Shown here in pieces: positions 1 to 6,955 of a DNA stretch of 22,377 nt. The DNA is from JBCBST01 sp039819115 (GTDB lineage: Bacteria; Bacteroidota; Rhodothermia; Balneolales; Balneolaceae): positions 1 to 22,377 of the forward strand of contig JBCBST010000045.1 of assembly GCA_039819115.1 (NCBI GenBank). The letters run 5' to 3'. Position 1 is the stretch's first letter, and the number at the start of each line of letters is the position of its first letter. The translations under genes were made by a program, and so were the position numbers. The notes below the pieces were generated by a model that worked only from the letters and a program-made list of their open reading frames with translations, ran no database searches and was not told the origin of the DNA.

Positions 1-45
1 ACTTCATCAATATCTTATTAAGCATTCTTTTTCACTAATTATTTT

Positions 46-522
46 ATGACTTCATCCTCTCTCACATCGCTGCAAGAACTCTTACTTGATAGTGTAGACG
101 ACATTCTTTCCGAGCCCATCACACTGGATGAAAAACTATTTCGTATCTGCGAATTACTGGAAGATGCCATGCCTACCTTTGACTGGGTGGGATTTTATAA
201 AGTAGCCGATGACGAGCCGAATACCCTGGTGTTAGGGCCTTATGTGGGTGAGCCAACCGATCATGTGCGCATCCCGTTTGGAAAGGGTATTTGCGGACAG
301 GTAGCCGAGAGTCATGAAACCTATGTTTCGCAGGATGTACATGCCGAGGATAACTACATTTCCTGTAGTATCCATGTGCAGTCCGAAATCGTGGTTCCTA
401 TCATGAAAGATGGGGAGTTTATTGCCCAGCTGGATATTGATTCGAACACCAAAAATTCGATCACAACCGAGCAACAAGAGTTGCTGGAAGCTATTTGCGA
501 CCGTCTTTCCGACCAGTTTTAA
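46..522 (+). CDS. GAF-domain free methionine-(R)-sulfoxide reductase-like protein (fRMsr/YebR family)
   Basis: A 158-residue single-GAF-domain cytosolic protein with no signal peptide. The core reads like E. coli YebR and yeast fRMsr: DWVGFYKV (46-53), LVLGPY (61-66), HVRIPFGKGICG (73-84), SEIVVPI (113-119) and LDIDS (129-133). These enzymes reduce free L-methionine-(R)-sulfoxide with thioredoxin, and length and motif order fit the family. E. coli and yeast fRMsr have three conserved cysteines. Two are here (Cys83 in GICG and Cys107 in ISCS), but the first, just before VRIP, is replaced by His73. It may therefore work with two cysteines, or be a GAF relative with altered chemistry. The ATG at 46 is preceded by AT-rich sequence without a Shine-Dalgarno. 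It converges on the minus-strand lipoprotein gene with an 11-nt gap. Family call is fairly sure; activity is inferred. Confidence 0.82.
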   Translation: MTSSSLTSLQELLLDSVDDILSEPITLDEKLFRICELLEDAMPTFDWVGFYKVADDEPNTLVLGPYVGEPTDHVRIPFGKGICGQVAESHETYVSQDVHAEDNYISCSIHVQSEIVVPIMKDGEFIAQLDIDSNTKNSITTEQQELLEAICDRLSDQF

Positions 523-533
523 TTTTTTCCGTA

Positions 534-1502
534 TTAACGGCCGGTAATTTCCGAATACTGCGGACAGTCATCTGCCGAGGATAGGGCTTGAAAGTGCAGT
601 ACCCGATCGGGGTATAACGTCCAACCAGCCTCTGCTGAAAGAATGGACTCCTCTTTTACCTGTCCCTGGATTACCACATAGTACCACTGGGTGGTGTTTG
701 CATTGGGCTCAACAAATATACCGCTTTGTTTAATGGTGTACAGGAGGTTTCCACCAAATTGAAGCTTCTTTGAATCATCGCAGCGTATAAAGTCGGAATT
801 CAACACCCCTGTTGTTAACCCCCGGTAGGTATTCAGGTTAGAACCCCGGGCATAATTCGCCCTGGACAAAGCCAACGTGTTGACAATGGACGATATGGGT
901 TGGGAGCGTTCCTGGGTTTCAGATACACCATACGCATAGCTTCGGTAGTAGTCTCCGGTACGCACCTGAACCCGGATGCTTCTCCCAGTTGGAGAAGGTG
1001 CAGAGCCCTCGGGAGTCAGCTTCCAGATTTCATTACGTTCCAGCTGATGAAACATCTCCTCCCAATTTACGGGTAGCGTCTGTTCGGGCACACAAAACCC
1101 GGTATTCCCCAGTATCCCGGTCTCCGAACACCGACCAGAGAGGTAGTACAGCTTTTCATTCTGGCGATTGATCCGCTCCTGTTCCGTTCCTTCCACATTC
1201 CAGAACAACATCCGGGCTCCGGAGTAGGCTCGTCCTTCTTTCTTCAATAGCACCAGTTCCTGGTGCGTGTCGGGATGGGTGAGCACCAGGTAGATGCGTT
1301 CCTCCCCTGAAGATTCCTGCCCGGTACGCTGGTCAATGGGTGCCCATCCAAGGGAGTCTAAAAGCGCACTGGGATAGGCCGGGGATACAGCAGATGCCTG
1401 CTCAGCCAGGTTGATATGGTTTGTCCCGGAGAGTTTATGAGAGTTGCTGCATGCGGTGTTCAGCACAAAACCTACCAGCAGTAAGACGTATGCCCCTTTC
1501 AT
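534..1502 (-). CDS. Putative secreted lipoprotein of unknown function
   Basis: I do not recognise the family. The 322-residue product starts with a short hydrophobic signal (residues 1-17) ending LNTAC, so Cys18 is a plausible lipidation site, though Asn at -3 makes it a relaxed lipobox. The rest is soluble and rich in beta-prone stretches. Four further cysteines (125, 137, 241, 313) could form two disulfides, which fits a periplasmic or cell-surface location. The C-terminal part (about 248-306), with TQWYYVVIQGQV in the middle, resembles a small beta-barrel or OB-like fold; that is a guess. Its ATG overlaps the TGA of the upstream secreted gene (ATGA at 1499-1502), so the two are almost certainly co-transcribed and translationally coupled. 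Nothing in the sequence reveals a ligand. Confidence 0.75.
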   Translation of the reverse strand: MKGAYVLLLVGFVLNTACSNSHKLSGTNHINLAEQASAVSPAYPSALLDSLGWAPIDQRTGQESSGEERIYLVLTHPDTHQELVLLKKEGRAYSGARMLFWNVEGTEQERINRQNEKLYYLSGRCSETGILGNTGFCVPEQTLPVNWEEMFHQLERNEIWKLTPEGSAPSPTGRSIRVQVRTGDYYRSYAYGVSETQERSQPISSIVNTLALSRANYARGSNLNTYRGLTTGVLNSDFIRCDDSKKLQFGGNLLYTIKQSGIFVEPNANTTQWYYVVIQGQVKEESILSAEAGWTLYPDRVLHFQALSSADDCPQYSEITGR

Positions 1503-2185
1503 GATTCAACAGGCTGCATAGAAAGGATAGAACAATGAAGGTTCAGGCTGTGATTAACCCGGAAACCGTAATACCCATCCGTGTCATAATCCCCGGCGGG
1601 AATGGTCGTCAATAGCTGATTATTGATATAAAAGTGCAGCTCATTATCACGTCGCTCTGCCTGTACCGTGTTTTCTGCAGCCTGCTCGGGATCATCCCCC
1701 TCAAACAGGTTCATATGTTCCGTTTTGGTCCAGGGTTGAATCACCCGTGTGTTCTCCCCTTCCCGTACTTTAATCAAGTATTCGCCGGTATTTCGTACCA
1801 GAAAGTACAGATAAGACTGGGATTCCTTTTCGAGATTCTTTCCTCCCAGAAACAGCCCAAATGCCTCCCGGTTTCGGCCCTTGGTGTCGAACAGGTAGAG
1901 CGTTGCAGAAAGCATATACTCGTTTTCGGCCACATTTTTCTCATGGTAAAAGATACCGGCGGGCCCGGTGGTAATGTGCCACCCCGGAGTCATGTTCACA
2001 AAGTATACATCCCCGGAATCGGGGGTATTCGACAACGTAAATGGTTTGGCGGTTTGGTCAAACCGGACCGTCCAGCCCGTTGGTATCTCCAGGTTCTCTC
2101 CCTGGGGTACGGATCCATCAGGTCCCTGGGCATGTACGATAAACGCAACCAGCAAAAGTACCGTCAAAGAATAAATACGCTTCAT
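1499..2185 (-). CDS. Secreted protein with a concanavalin A-like (LamG/DUF1080-type) beta-sandwich
   Basis: The reading frame is open further upstream (to 2275), but I start at the ATG at 2185 because it is followed directly by a classical signal peptide, MKRIYSLTVLLLVAFIVHAQ. This gives 228 residues. The mature part looks like a concanavalin A-like jelly roll: GWTVRFDQ near the start, WHITTGPAGIFYHEK, YLYFLVRNTGEYLIKVREG, ELHFYINNQLLTTIP and DGYYGFRVNHSLNLHCS. These resemble the 'function/texture' beta strands of LamG and 3-keto-disaccharide-hydrolase-type domains. I see no catalytic motif, so binding of a carbohydrate or surface ligand is only inferred. It is the first gene of a two-gene unit with the overlapping lipoprotein, so the two products may act together at the envelope. 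Confidence 0.72.
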   Translation of the reverse strand: MKRIYSLTVLLLVAFIVHAQGPDGSVPQGENLEIPTGWTVRFDQTAKPFTLSNTPDSGDVYFVNMTPGWHITTGPAGIFYHEKNVAENEYMLSATLYLFDTKGRNREAFGLFLGGKNLEKESQSYLYFLVRNTGEYLIKVREGENTRVIQPWTKTEHMNLFEGDDPEQAAENTVQAERRDNELHFYINNQLLTTIPAGDYDTDGYYGFRVNHSLNLHCSILSMQPVES

Positions 2186-2406
2186 GATAATCGGGTTATA
2201 TCCATCTATTCTACAATCGCTTCCCGAATTTTCCAAACAGCGAACCCGTCGGGTATCCCTGCAATTATGTATCACTCCCTCCCATCGCTAATATTATAGA
2301 TAACTATGGATTATCTGATTGATTTTATTTCCTTTTTTTGAGTGTTTTTTTGATCCTGTTTTATGTTGATTTTTGATATTTTTTAGGCACTAAGAGTATA
2401 AAAAAC

Positions 2407-2414
2407 AGGAGGGG
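2407..2414 (+). promoter_or_regulatory. Strong Shine-Dalgarno of the cytidylate-kinase-like gene
   Basis: AGGAGGGG ends 2 nt before the ATG at 2417, with the AGGAGG core 4 nt away. It fixes the start of the downstream gene. It stands out because the starts of the other genes in this window lack a comparable motif, as expected in Bacteroidota-like genomes. Confidence 0.7.
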
Positions 2415-2416
2415 AC

Positions 2417-3127
2417 ATGTCGAAGCAAATTTCTCAAATGATAGAGGAACAAGTACGTTCCTGGATGATTAAAAGCTCAAGTAGCCAACCCGATTTTTCC
2501 CAGTCCAGGTCTAAGCCCATTATTACCATATCCCGGGAGTATGGAGCCAAGGGAGCTGCGCTTGCGGCTTTATTGGGTCAGCAGCTCAACTTTACGGTAT
2601 GGGATAAAGACTTACTCCAGGTGATTAGCAACACCCTGGGAAATGATCCCGAGTTTTTGGCTAAAATTGACGAACGAAAACGTAATGCGGTAGAAGATAT
2701 GGTGATGGGGTTCATCAACAACCCCGGTACAAATCTGAATTACTTAATTACGTTAACCAAAACCTTGAAGGCTATTGAACGCCTGGGCAACAGCCTGATT
2801 GTTGGGAGGGGTGCAAACTACATCTGTACACAACCTTCGTCTTTTCATGTGCGGGTTGTCTGCCCTCTTCCCACACGCATTGCACGAATTGGCGAGAAAG
2901 AACACCTTACCCGGGATAAAGCCCGTCAGTTGATCCAGCAAAAGGATGAGGAACGCACCTATTTCTCATTGTATCATTTTAAACGGGATTGTACGGATCC
3001 CCGCGATTATCATATGATCCTGAATTCTGAACGGTTTAACCTGGAGGAGATGGCGAGGCTGGTCACAGAAGCCTATGAGGTTTACAGCCAGTCGACCATC
3101 TGGTCTTTTTCTTCTACTTCCACGTAG
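2417..3127 (+). CDS. Cytidylate kinase-like family protein
   Basis: A 236-residue cytosolic protein of the cytidylate-kinase-like family (P-loop kinase fold). Hallmarks are PIITISREYGAKGAALAALL (about 34-53), VWDKDLL (61-67), GRGANYI (family usually GRGADYI) and a C-terminal LID-like stretch VRVVCPLPTRIARI...DEERTYFSLYHF. The usual P-loop GxGxxGK[ST] is replaced by the family's looser Gly loop, so the true phosphoryl acceptor is unknown; stand-alone members are generally of undefined substrate. Expression looks strong given its unique Shine-Dalgarno. The final residues (Ser/Thr-rich tail SQSTIWSFSSTST) are encoded in DNA that is also the antisense of the ABC ATPase 3' end, a 46-bp convergent overlap. 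That tail is beyond the conserved domain. Confidence 0.85.
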   Translation: MSKQISQMIEEQVRSWMIKSSSSQPDFSQSRSKPIITISREYGAKGAALAALLGQQLNFTVWDKDLLQVISNTLGNDPEFLAKIDERKRNAVEDMVMGFINNPGTNLNYLITLTKTLKAIERLGNSLIVGRGANYICTQPSSFHVRVVCPLPTRIARIGEKEHLTRDKARQLIQQKDEERTYFSLYHFKRDCTDPRDYHMILNSERFNLEEMARLVTEAYEVYSQSTIWSFSSTST

Positions 3128-3840
3128 CGTTCAAAAATCTCGTGGAGGGATTCGTTTTCCTGAAGCTCTTCACGACTTACCGCATCCAGGTAGGCGATGA
3201 TGTTCCCTTTGTGCAAAATGGCAATATCATCACACAGATTCTCCACCACTTCCAGGATGTGGCTGGTTACAATAATGGTAACTCCACGGGCTTTCAGCTT
3301 ACGGAGAATGGTTTTCATTCGTTTGATGGAGATCACATCCACCGCTTCGAAGGGTTCGTCCAGCAACAAGAGCTTGGATTCCACCAGTACCGATGTGATA
3401 AACGCCAGCTTTTTTCTGCTCCCCGAAGAAAGCTTGTTTACTTTGATATGTGCAAATGGATGAATTTCAAAGAATTCAAGGAGGGAATCTCTTCGTTCTT
3501 CGAATCCCTCTTTGTTTACTTCGTAGATATCACACACGTAGTTGATGAACTCTGAACTGGTGAATTGTTCGAACAGTAACGGCGGCTGCAGTACCGACGA
3601 TACTTCCCTTTTGATGGCCTCTTCGTTAGCCACGTTCAGCGCTTTTCCCTCGATGGTGATTTCACCTGAATCAAACTCTAAAAGTCCTGTTAATACTCCG
3701 ATTAACGTGCTTTTTCCGGCACCGTTTGGTCCGATAAGTCCAAAGATGCTCCCCTTAGGAATTTCCAGATCCAGGTCTTTTAACACGGGATCGTCTTCGT
3801 AGCTTTTTACCAGCTGTTTAATGATTACAGATCGTTCCAT
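3082..3840 (-). CDS. ABC transporter ATP-binding protein
   Basis: A 252-residue cytoplasmic ABC ATPase that powers the neighbouring permease. Walker A is GPNGAGKST (37-45), the Q-loop Gln is Q85, the signature is LSSGS (137-141), Walker B is LLLLDE (157-162, catalytic E162), the D-loop region is EAVD (165-168) and the switch His is H194 (TSH). The signature departs from LSGGQ at two positions (Ser for Gly and Ser for Gln), as in some ABC-2 type exporters. An acidic tail (VEVEEKDQMVDWL) follows the core. The start lies 16 bp inside the upstream permease gene, so they are coupled. The 3' end overlaps the convergent kinase-like gene by 46 bp. The substrate cannot be read from the sequence. Confidence 0.92.
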   Translation of the reverse strand: MERSVIIKQLVKSYEDDPVLKDLDLEIPKGSIFGLIGPNGAGKSTLIGVLTGLLEFDSGEITIEGKALNVANEEAIKREVSSVLQPPLLFEQFTSSEFINYVCDIYEVNKEGFEERRDSLLEFFEIHPFAHIKVNKLSSGSRKKLAFITSVLVESKLLLLDEPFEAVDVISIKRMKTILRKLKARGVTIIVTSHILEVVENLCDDIAILHKGNIIAYLDAVSREELQENESLHEIFERYVEVEEKDQMVDWL

Positions 3841-5375
3841 AGGCGAATAAGCACACGCTTTTTAAAGAGGGAAACCAGTACTTCCAGATGCCGCCAAATG
3901 TAAATACCGGTTACAATAATGACCACGCCCATAATGGTGAGCCGGTACCATTCCAGTCCTTCAATAGGTATGAATACCAGATATCCGAATGAAAAAATAG
4001 AGAACGACATCAACAGGGTTACCTTTTGGGGGATGATGGGGTGTTTATAGCTAAAGGAAGAATACGTGGCTTTTTGATATTGATAATAGCTGCTCCACAA
4101 AAACAGCAGCATAAATATGAGAAAGAAAAAGGTATTTGCTACAAAAATCTGGATGGGAGTTCCTATTCCGGGAATAAACAGGGCCTCGAATACCGTGATT
4201 ACATAAAACACTAATAAGGGAAAAGTGATTACACCCAGGAACCGCTCCTTCAGCTGTTTTTCCAGTTTGATGGGGAACTGAAGATGTAATAACAACTCCC
4301 GGTTTTCATACCCATACATGTTAGCCATGCCCATAGCAAGCAGGGCCACCGGTATCCCTGCCAGGATGGTCGGGATCAAAACCGTCTGAGCCAGTTCGTA
4401 TTTAACCTGCAGTAAAATGGGCACATACACAATGGGTACCAGGGTCAGCGTAAGAGACTGCAGTTTGTTGTACGGATGAATCATCACGTAGTAGTAATAC
4501 TTACCGGCATTATTCCCCAGAACCTTTCTCAGGATGGTCCAAAGAGGACCTGTTTTTTCCTGCTCCTTCGACATTGCCGGATTTAATAATCCCTGGCACG
4601 TCTTATTAAAATGATCGACCAGGATCAGGCCAATCAGAGTACTGCCAAAAACCAGGAACACCAGGGCTTCTATCCAGCCGTATGAACCGTACACTGTTTG
4701 AACTAATAATCCGCCTGGCGTCCAGCTCAGGAAGCCATTGATGGTCTCAATTTCAGGTATGAACCGGGAAAATAGCCGTGCCGAGTTACTGGAAAAGAAG
4801 GAAATGGCCTGAAATAAACCAAAGATCAAAAACAGAAACCCGATCACCACAGCAATAAACCGCCGCTCAATCACTTTGATGAACCGATGCTTTACCGAGT
4901 AAATAAGCACATAATTAAGCATTACGGCCATAATGGCCACGGGTACATGGTAGACAGTTTTTACCTGGATCAATAAAAAAACCATCCAGGTGAAGTTATA
5001 AATGATGTTCACAGGATGACAAAACCCGATGATCATCAGGTATTTGGCTAATCGGCGATGGGGAAAAGCAAATCCGAGCAGTTTTCGATTCTCTGCCATA
5101 TTCAGCAGTCGGAGATTCGTAAAGGAGAAATGCATCAACCAATAGCAATTCACAAAAACAAGAAGGATAAACAGGTACAGCTCAGGCGTAAGCCAGGGTA
5201 TTTGCAACCGCATCCAGGGATCGGTGTCCATGATGGTTACAAACACAGCCGTCGCAATCAGGTTCACCATCATCACCCCGAGAAACAAGAGATACGCAAT
5301 CGTCAACACCAGCTGAAACCGGTTTAGACTGGCAAGGAAAATGCGCCAATTCAGAAGGATGAGTTGTGAAAACAA
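3825..5375 (-). CDS. ABC transporter permease, large polytopic membrane protein
   Basis: A 516-residue integral membrane protein with about 12 hydrophobic segments, the first at roughly 22-45 and the last at roughly 472-495. It starts with an amphipathic cytoplasmic stretch (SQLILLNWRIFLASLNRFQ) typical of ABC-2 type permeases. The length suggests two fused six-helix halves with a cytoplasmic linker around residues 265-300. The frame has no ATG or GTG between the upstream stop at 5402 and the first helix; the only sensible start is TTG at 5375. It is followed by the ATPase gene with a 16-bp overlap and is preceded by an outer-membrane barrel gene ending 33 nt upstream, so all three are probably one transcript. 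It may belong to the DUF5687-type permeases of Bacteroidota, but I am unsure. Cargo unknown. Confidence 0.85.
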   Translation of the reverse strand: MFSQLILLNWRIFLASLNRFQLVLTIAYLLFLGVMMVNLIATAVFVTIMDTDPWMRLQIPWLTPELYLFILLVFVNCYWLMHFSFTNLRLLNMAENRKLLGFAFPHRRLAKYLMIIGFCHPVNIIYNFTWMVFLLIQVKTVYHVPVAIMAVMLNYVLIYSVKHRFIKVIERRFIAVVIGFLFLIFGLFQAISFFSSNSARLFSRFIPEIETINGFLSWTPGGLLVQTVYGSYGWIEALVFLVFGSTLIGLILVDHFNKTCQGLLNPAMSKEQEKTGPLWTILRKVLGNNAGKYYYYVMIHPYNKLQSLTLTLVPIVYVPILLQVKYELAQTVLIPTILAGIPVALLAMGMANMYGYENRELLLHLQFPIKLEKQLKERFLGVITFPLLVFYVITVFEALFIPGIGTPIQIFVANTFFFLIFMLLFLWSSYYQYQKATYSSFSYKHPIIPQKVTLLMSFSIFSFGYLVFIPIEGLEWYRLTIMGVVIIVTGIYIWRHLEVLVSLFKKRVLIRLWNDL

Positions 5376-5408
5376 GAAACGCGTATTAGAAACAGGATTT
5401 TAAAGCAC

Positions 5409-6113
5409 CTAATCAATATAAAAATTGAATCCCAGCATTAAACCAAAATATTGATGTTTAGCATCTTCTAATGTTTGAGAATCGATGGAATTCGTGAACA
5501 TATTGGTGATAGCAGAGTAATATCTCACCTCCAGGGAAAGGATGACAGGCTCGGTGTTCCACTCCACTCCACCTGCCAGTAAAAACCCAAGCATCACGGG
5601 TTCGGTACTACCATTCAAATCGCTTCCCCCAAAGAAATTTTCCACAAACACCGGATTTCCCTGCATATCTGTGAAGTTACCGGCCAGCTGAGTATCGGTA
5701 AGGCGCGACTCCAGACGGAAATCGGCTACCGGGCCCATCATGAGTGATGGGTTAATGCGTGAATCGGGTAGCAGGTCGACCCTGGGCATAACGGCCACAA
5801 ACCAGTGTTCGAACTCCAGGTTACGTTTCCGGGTAACTCTGTCTATTCCAAACCGGGTTGAGATATCAGTATGAGCACCAAGCTGTCGACATCCGGTTTC
5901 AATCTGGAGGGCCAGGGGTGAGTTCTTAAATCGTTTATTAACGAGGACACTTAGTTCAAAGCCGGTGTTGGCAGAAAAATCATCCCCTTCTACCTGGAGA
6001 AAGGAGGAGCGAACTACTCCTTGTTTGGTCCCGAACCGAATGCTTTGAGCAGATAGCTCACAGGCAGCAACGCAGCATATCCCTATAAAAAGTAGCAGTA
6101 CGCGGTAATTCAT
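5409..6113 (-). CDS. Outer-membrane beta-barrel protein (porin-like, small)
   Basis: The open frame extends to 6236, but I start at the ATG at 6113 because it opens a signal peptide: MNYRVLLLFIGICCVAACEL followed by SAQ, a good signal peptidase I site. The 234-residue product then alternates short polar/hydrophobic beta strands (for example LSVLVNKRFKN, LALQIETG, EHWFVAVMPRVDLL, VMLGFLLAGGVEW, VILSLEVRYYSAI) and ends with YFGLMLGFNFYID, an aromatic-rich last strand as used for outer-membrane insertion. This is the pattern of the Bacteroidota 'outer membrane beta-barrel protein' group. No specific ligand is evident. It lies upstream of the ABC permease on the same strand with a 33-nt gap. Confidence 0.78.
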   Translation of the reverse strand: MNYRVLLLFIGICCVAACELSAQSIRFGTKQGVVRSSFLQVEGDDFSANTGFELSVLVNKRFKNSPLALQIETGCRQLGAHTDISTRFGIDRVTRKRNLEFEHWFVAVMPRVDLLPDSRINPSLMMGPVADFRLESRLTDTQLAGNFTDMQGNPVFVENFFGGSDLNGSTEPVMLGFLLAGGVEWNTEPVILSLEVRYYSAITNMFTNSIDSQTLEDAKHQYFGLMLGFNFYID

Positions 6114-6232
6114 TCGTTCCGTATTGATAAGTCTCTTTTGGAGATGCCTAGCTACCCAATTGTGCGAATATAAAAACACAAAAAACGGTTCCTTCTCACA
6201 GACCCTCAGCCCTGGCTTACAGTCCGAATATA

Positions 6233-6682
6233 TCATGTATCCGTCTTTTTTAAAGCTTCTACATCAGCTTCATCCTGCTTTCTTCCCGTTTTCAGTTTGT
6301 TTTCAATCAAGTGGTTTTTTGAAATAAATAACACCTTCTCAGTTCCAATGTGACCAGATACTGCTTGTTTAAAACAAACATCGAATGTTACACCAGATAA
6401 CTCTGTAATCAAATCAATCCTGTTTGGCTCATAGCCTAATTGCAGAACGGTATCTCCCTCGAAGTCATGCGCTTTGATGTTCAATGAAGAAAACCCAAAT
6501 TCATCCAAAACCTTGATGAGTTTATCATGATTGATTGGGTCAGACCCTATCCAAAGATCTATATCACCAGTGTAGCGGGGTCTCGCATGATAGGCCAGGG
6601 CGTGCGCGCCTACAACTAAGAATTGTACCTCATGAGCGTTTAATAAACGAATGAACTCTTCGTAATGCTGATCTGCTCTCAT
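6233..6682 (-). CDS. Nucleotidyltransferase-fold protein (AbiEii/DUF6036-like), possible toxin
   Basis: A 149-residue soluble protein with the minimal nucleotidyltransferase fold. FLVVGAHALAYHA precedes the catalytic pair DID (from RPRYTGDIDLW), NRIDLIT supplies the likely third Asp, and the C-terminal LIENKLKTGRKQDEADVEAL matches the K..GR.KD..D motif of AbiEii/DUF6036-type proteins. The glycine motif reads GA rather than GG/GS. I chose ATG 6682 over 6703 because it matches the usual short N-terminus (a few residues before the EEFIRLLN helix). Even so it overlaps the upstream small gene by 53 bp (74 bp with the longer start). Relatives occur as toxin or defence components beside small partners; here that role is inferred from architecture only. 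Confidence 0.75.
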   Translation of the reverse strand: MRADQHYEEFIRLLNAHEVQFLVVGAHALAYHARPRYTGDIDLWIGSDPINHDKLIKVLDEFGFSSLNIKAHDFEGDTVLQLGYEPNRIDLITELSGVTFDVCFKQAVSGHIGTEKVLFISKNHLIENKLKTGRKQDEADVEALKKTDT

Positions 6683-6836
6683 TGTATTCCTTTTGCTTTC
6701 CAAAGTGATGTACCCATTGCATACGCAATTGAGTAACCGCTTCTACCCGCTCAGCGGGCGTTTTAGTGGCCCAATATTGAACGGATTGACTCAGCTCGTC
6801 TTCTTTTTTAATAAAACGAATTCCGGATGGTTCCAT
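6630..6836 (-). CDS. Small protein paired with the nucleotidyltransferase, possible antitoxin
   Basis: A 68-residue soluble protein. The central YWATKTPAERVEAVTQLR motif is one I associate with small ORFs that sit directly upstream of AbiEii/DUF6036-like nucleotidyltransferases, and it ends with a basic stretch (RRVHSFIKRS) of the kind seen at the natural end of such proteins. That argues the long overlap with the next gene is real and not a frameshift. It starts with ATG at 6836 and no Shine-Dalgarno. As first gene of the pair it occupies the usual antitoxin position. The function is not demonstrated by the sequence; it could equally be a structural cofactor of the transferase. Confidence 0.65.
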   Translation of the reverse strand: MEPSGIRFIKKEDELSQSVQYWATKTPAERVEAVTQLRMQWVHHFGKQKEYNESRSALRRVHSFIKRS

Positions 6837-6930
6837 ATAGCGTCAATGGTTAGACTCTGCACGTTTCTCATCAACATAACTAATGAACCAATAGTACTGC
6901 AATTTATGATTCATAGGTAGAAGTGTTGAG

Positions 6931-6948
6931 AAAGGTAACTATACCTTT
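6931..6948 (-). terminator. Candidate weak terminator after uvrA
   Basis: A perfect 7-bp inverted repeat, AAAGGTA-ACTA-TACCTTT, starts 8 nt beyond the uvrA stop codon. On the uvrA strand the stem is AT-rich and ends in TTT then CTC, so it is a poor intrinsic terminator. It could serve uvrA or simply be a small hairpin. Confidence 0.3.
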
Positions 6949-6955
6949 TTAAAGT

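Noticed and set aside
523..560. Possible bidirectional terminator between the first two genes
   Set aside because: Only a 4-bp CCGT/ACGG palindrome is present, too weak, and most of it lies inside the lipoprotein coding end.
2186..2275. N-terminal extension of the secreted beta-sandwich protein
   Set aside because: It would place 30 polar residues before a clear signal peptide.
1634..2299. Plus-strand open frame of 221 codons
   Set aside because: Antisense to the secreted beta-sandwich gene, which has a proper signal peptide and an overlap with its partner; the antisense product has no recognisable features.
2291..2300. TATAAT on the minus strand upstream of the secreted beta-sandwich gene
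   Set aside because: No -35-like or TTG element at a suitable distance and a leader over 100 nt; AT-rich background.
2373..2402. TTGATA - 18 nt - TATAAA, promoter-like
   Set aside because: Transcription would begin within the Shine-Dalgarno at 2407-2414, leaving no room for ribosome binding; the region is AT-rich, so chance matches are expected.
6114..6236. N-terminal extension of the outer-membrane barrel protein
   Set aside because: It would place 41 residues before the signal peptide and run into the nucleotidyltransferase gene.
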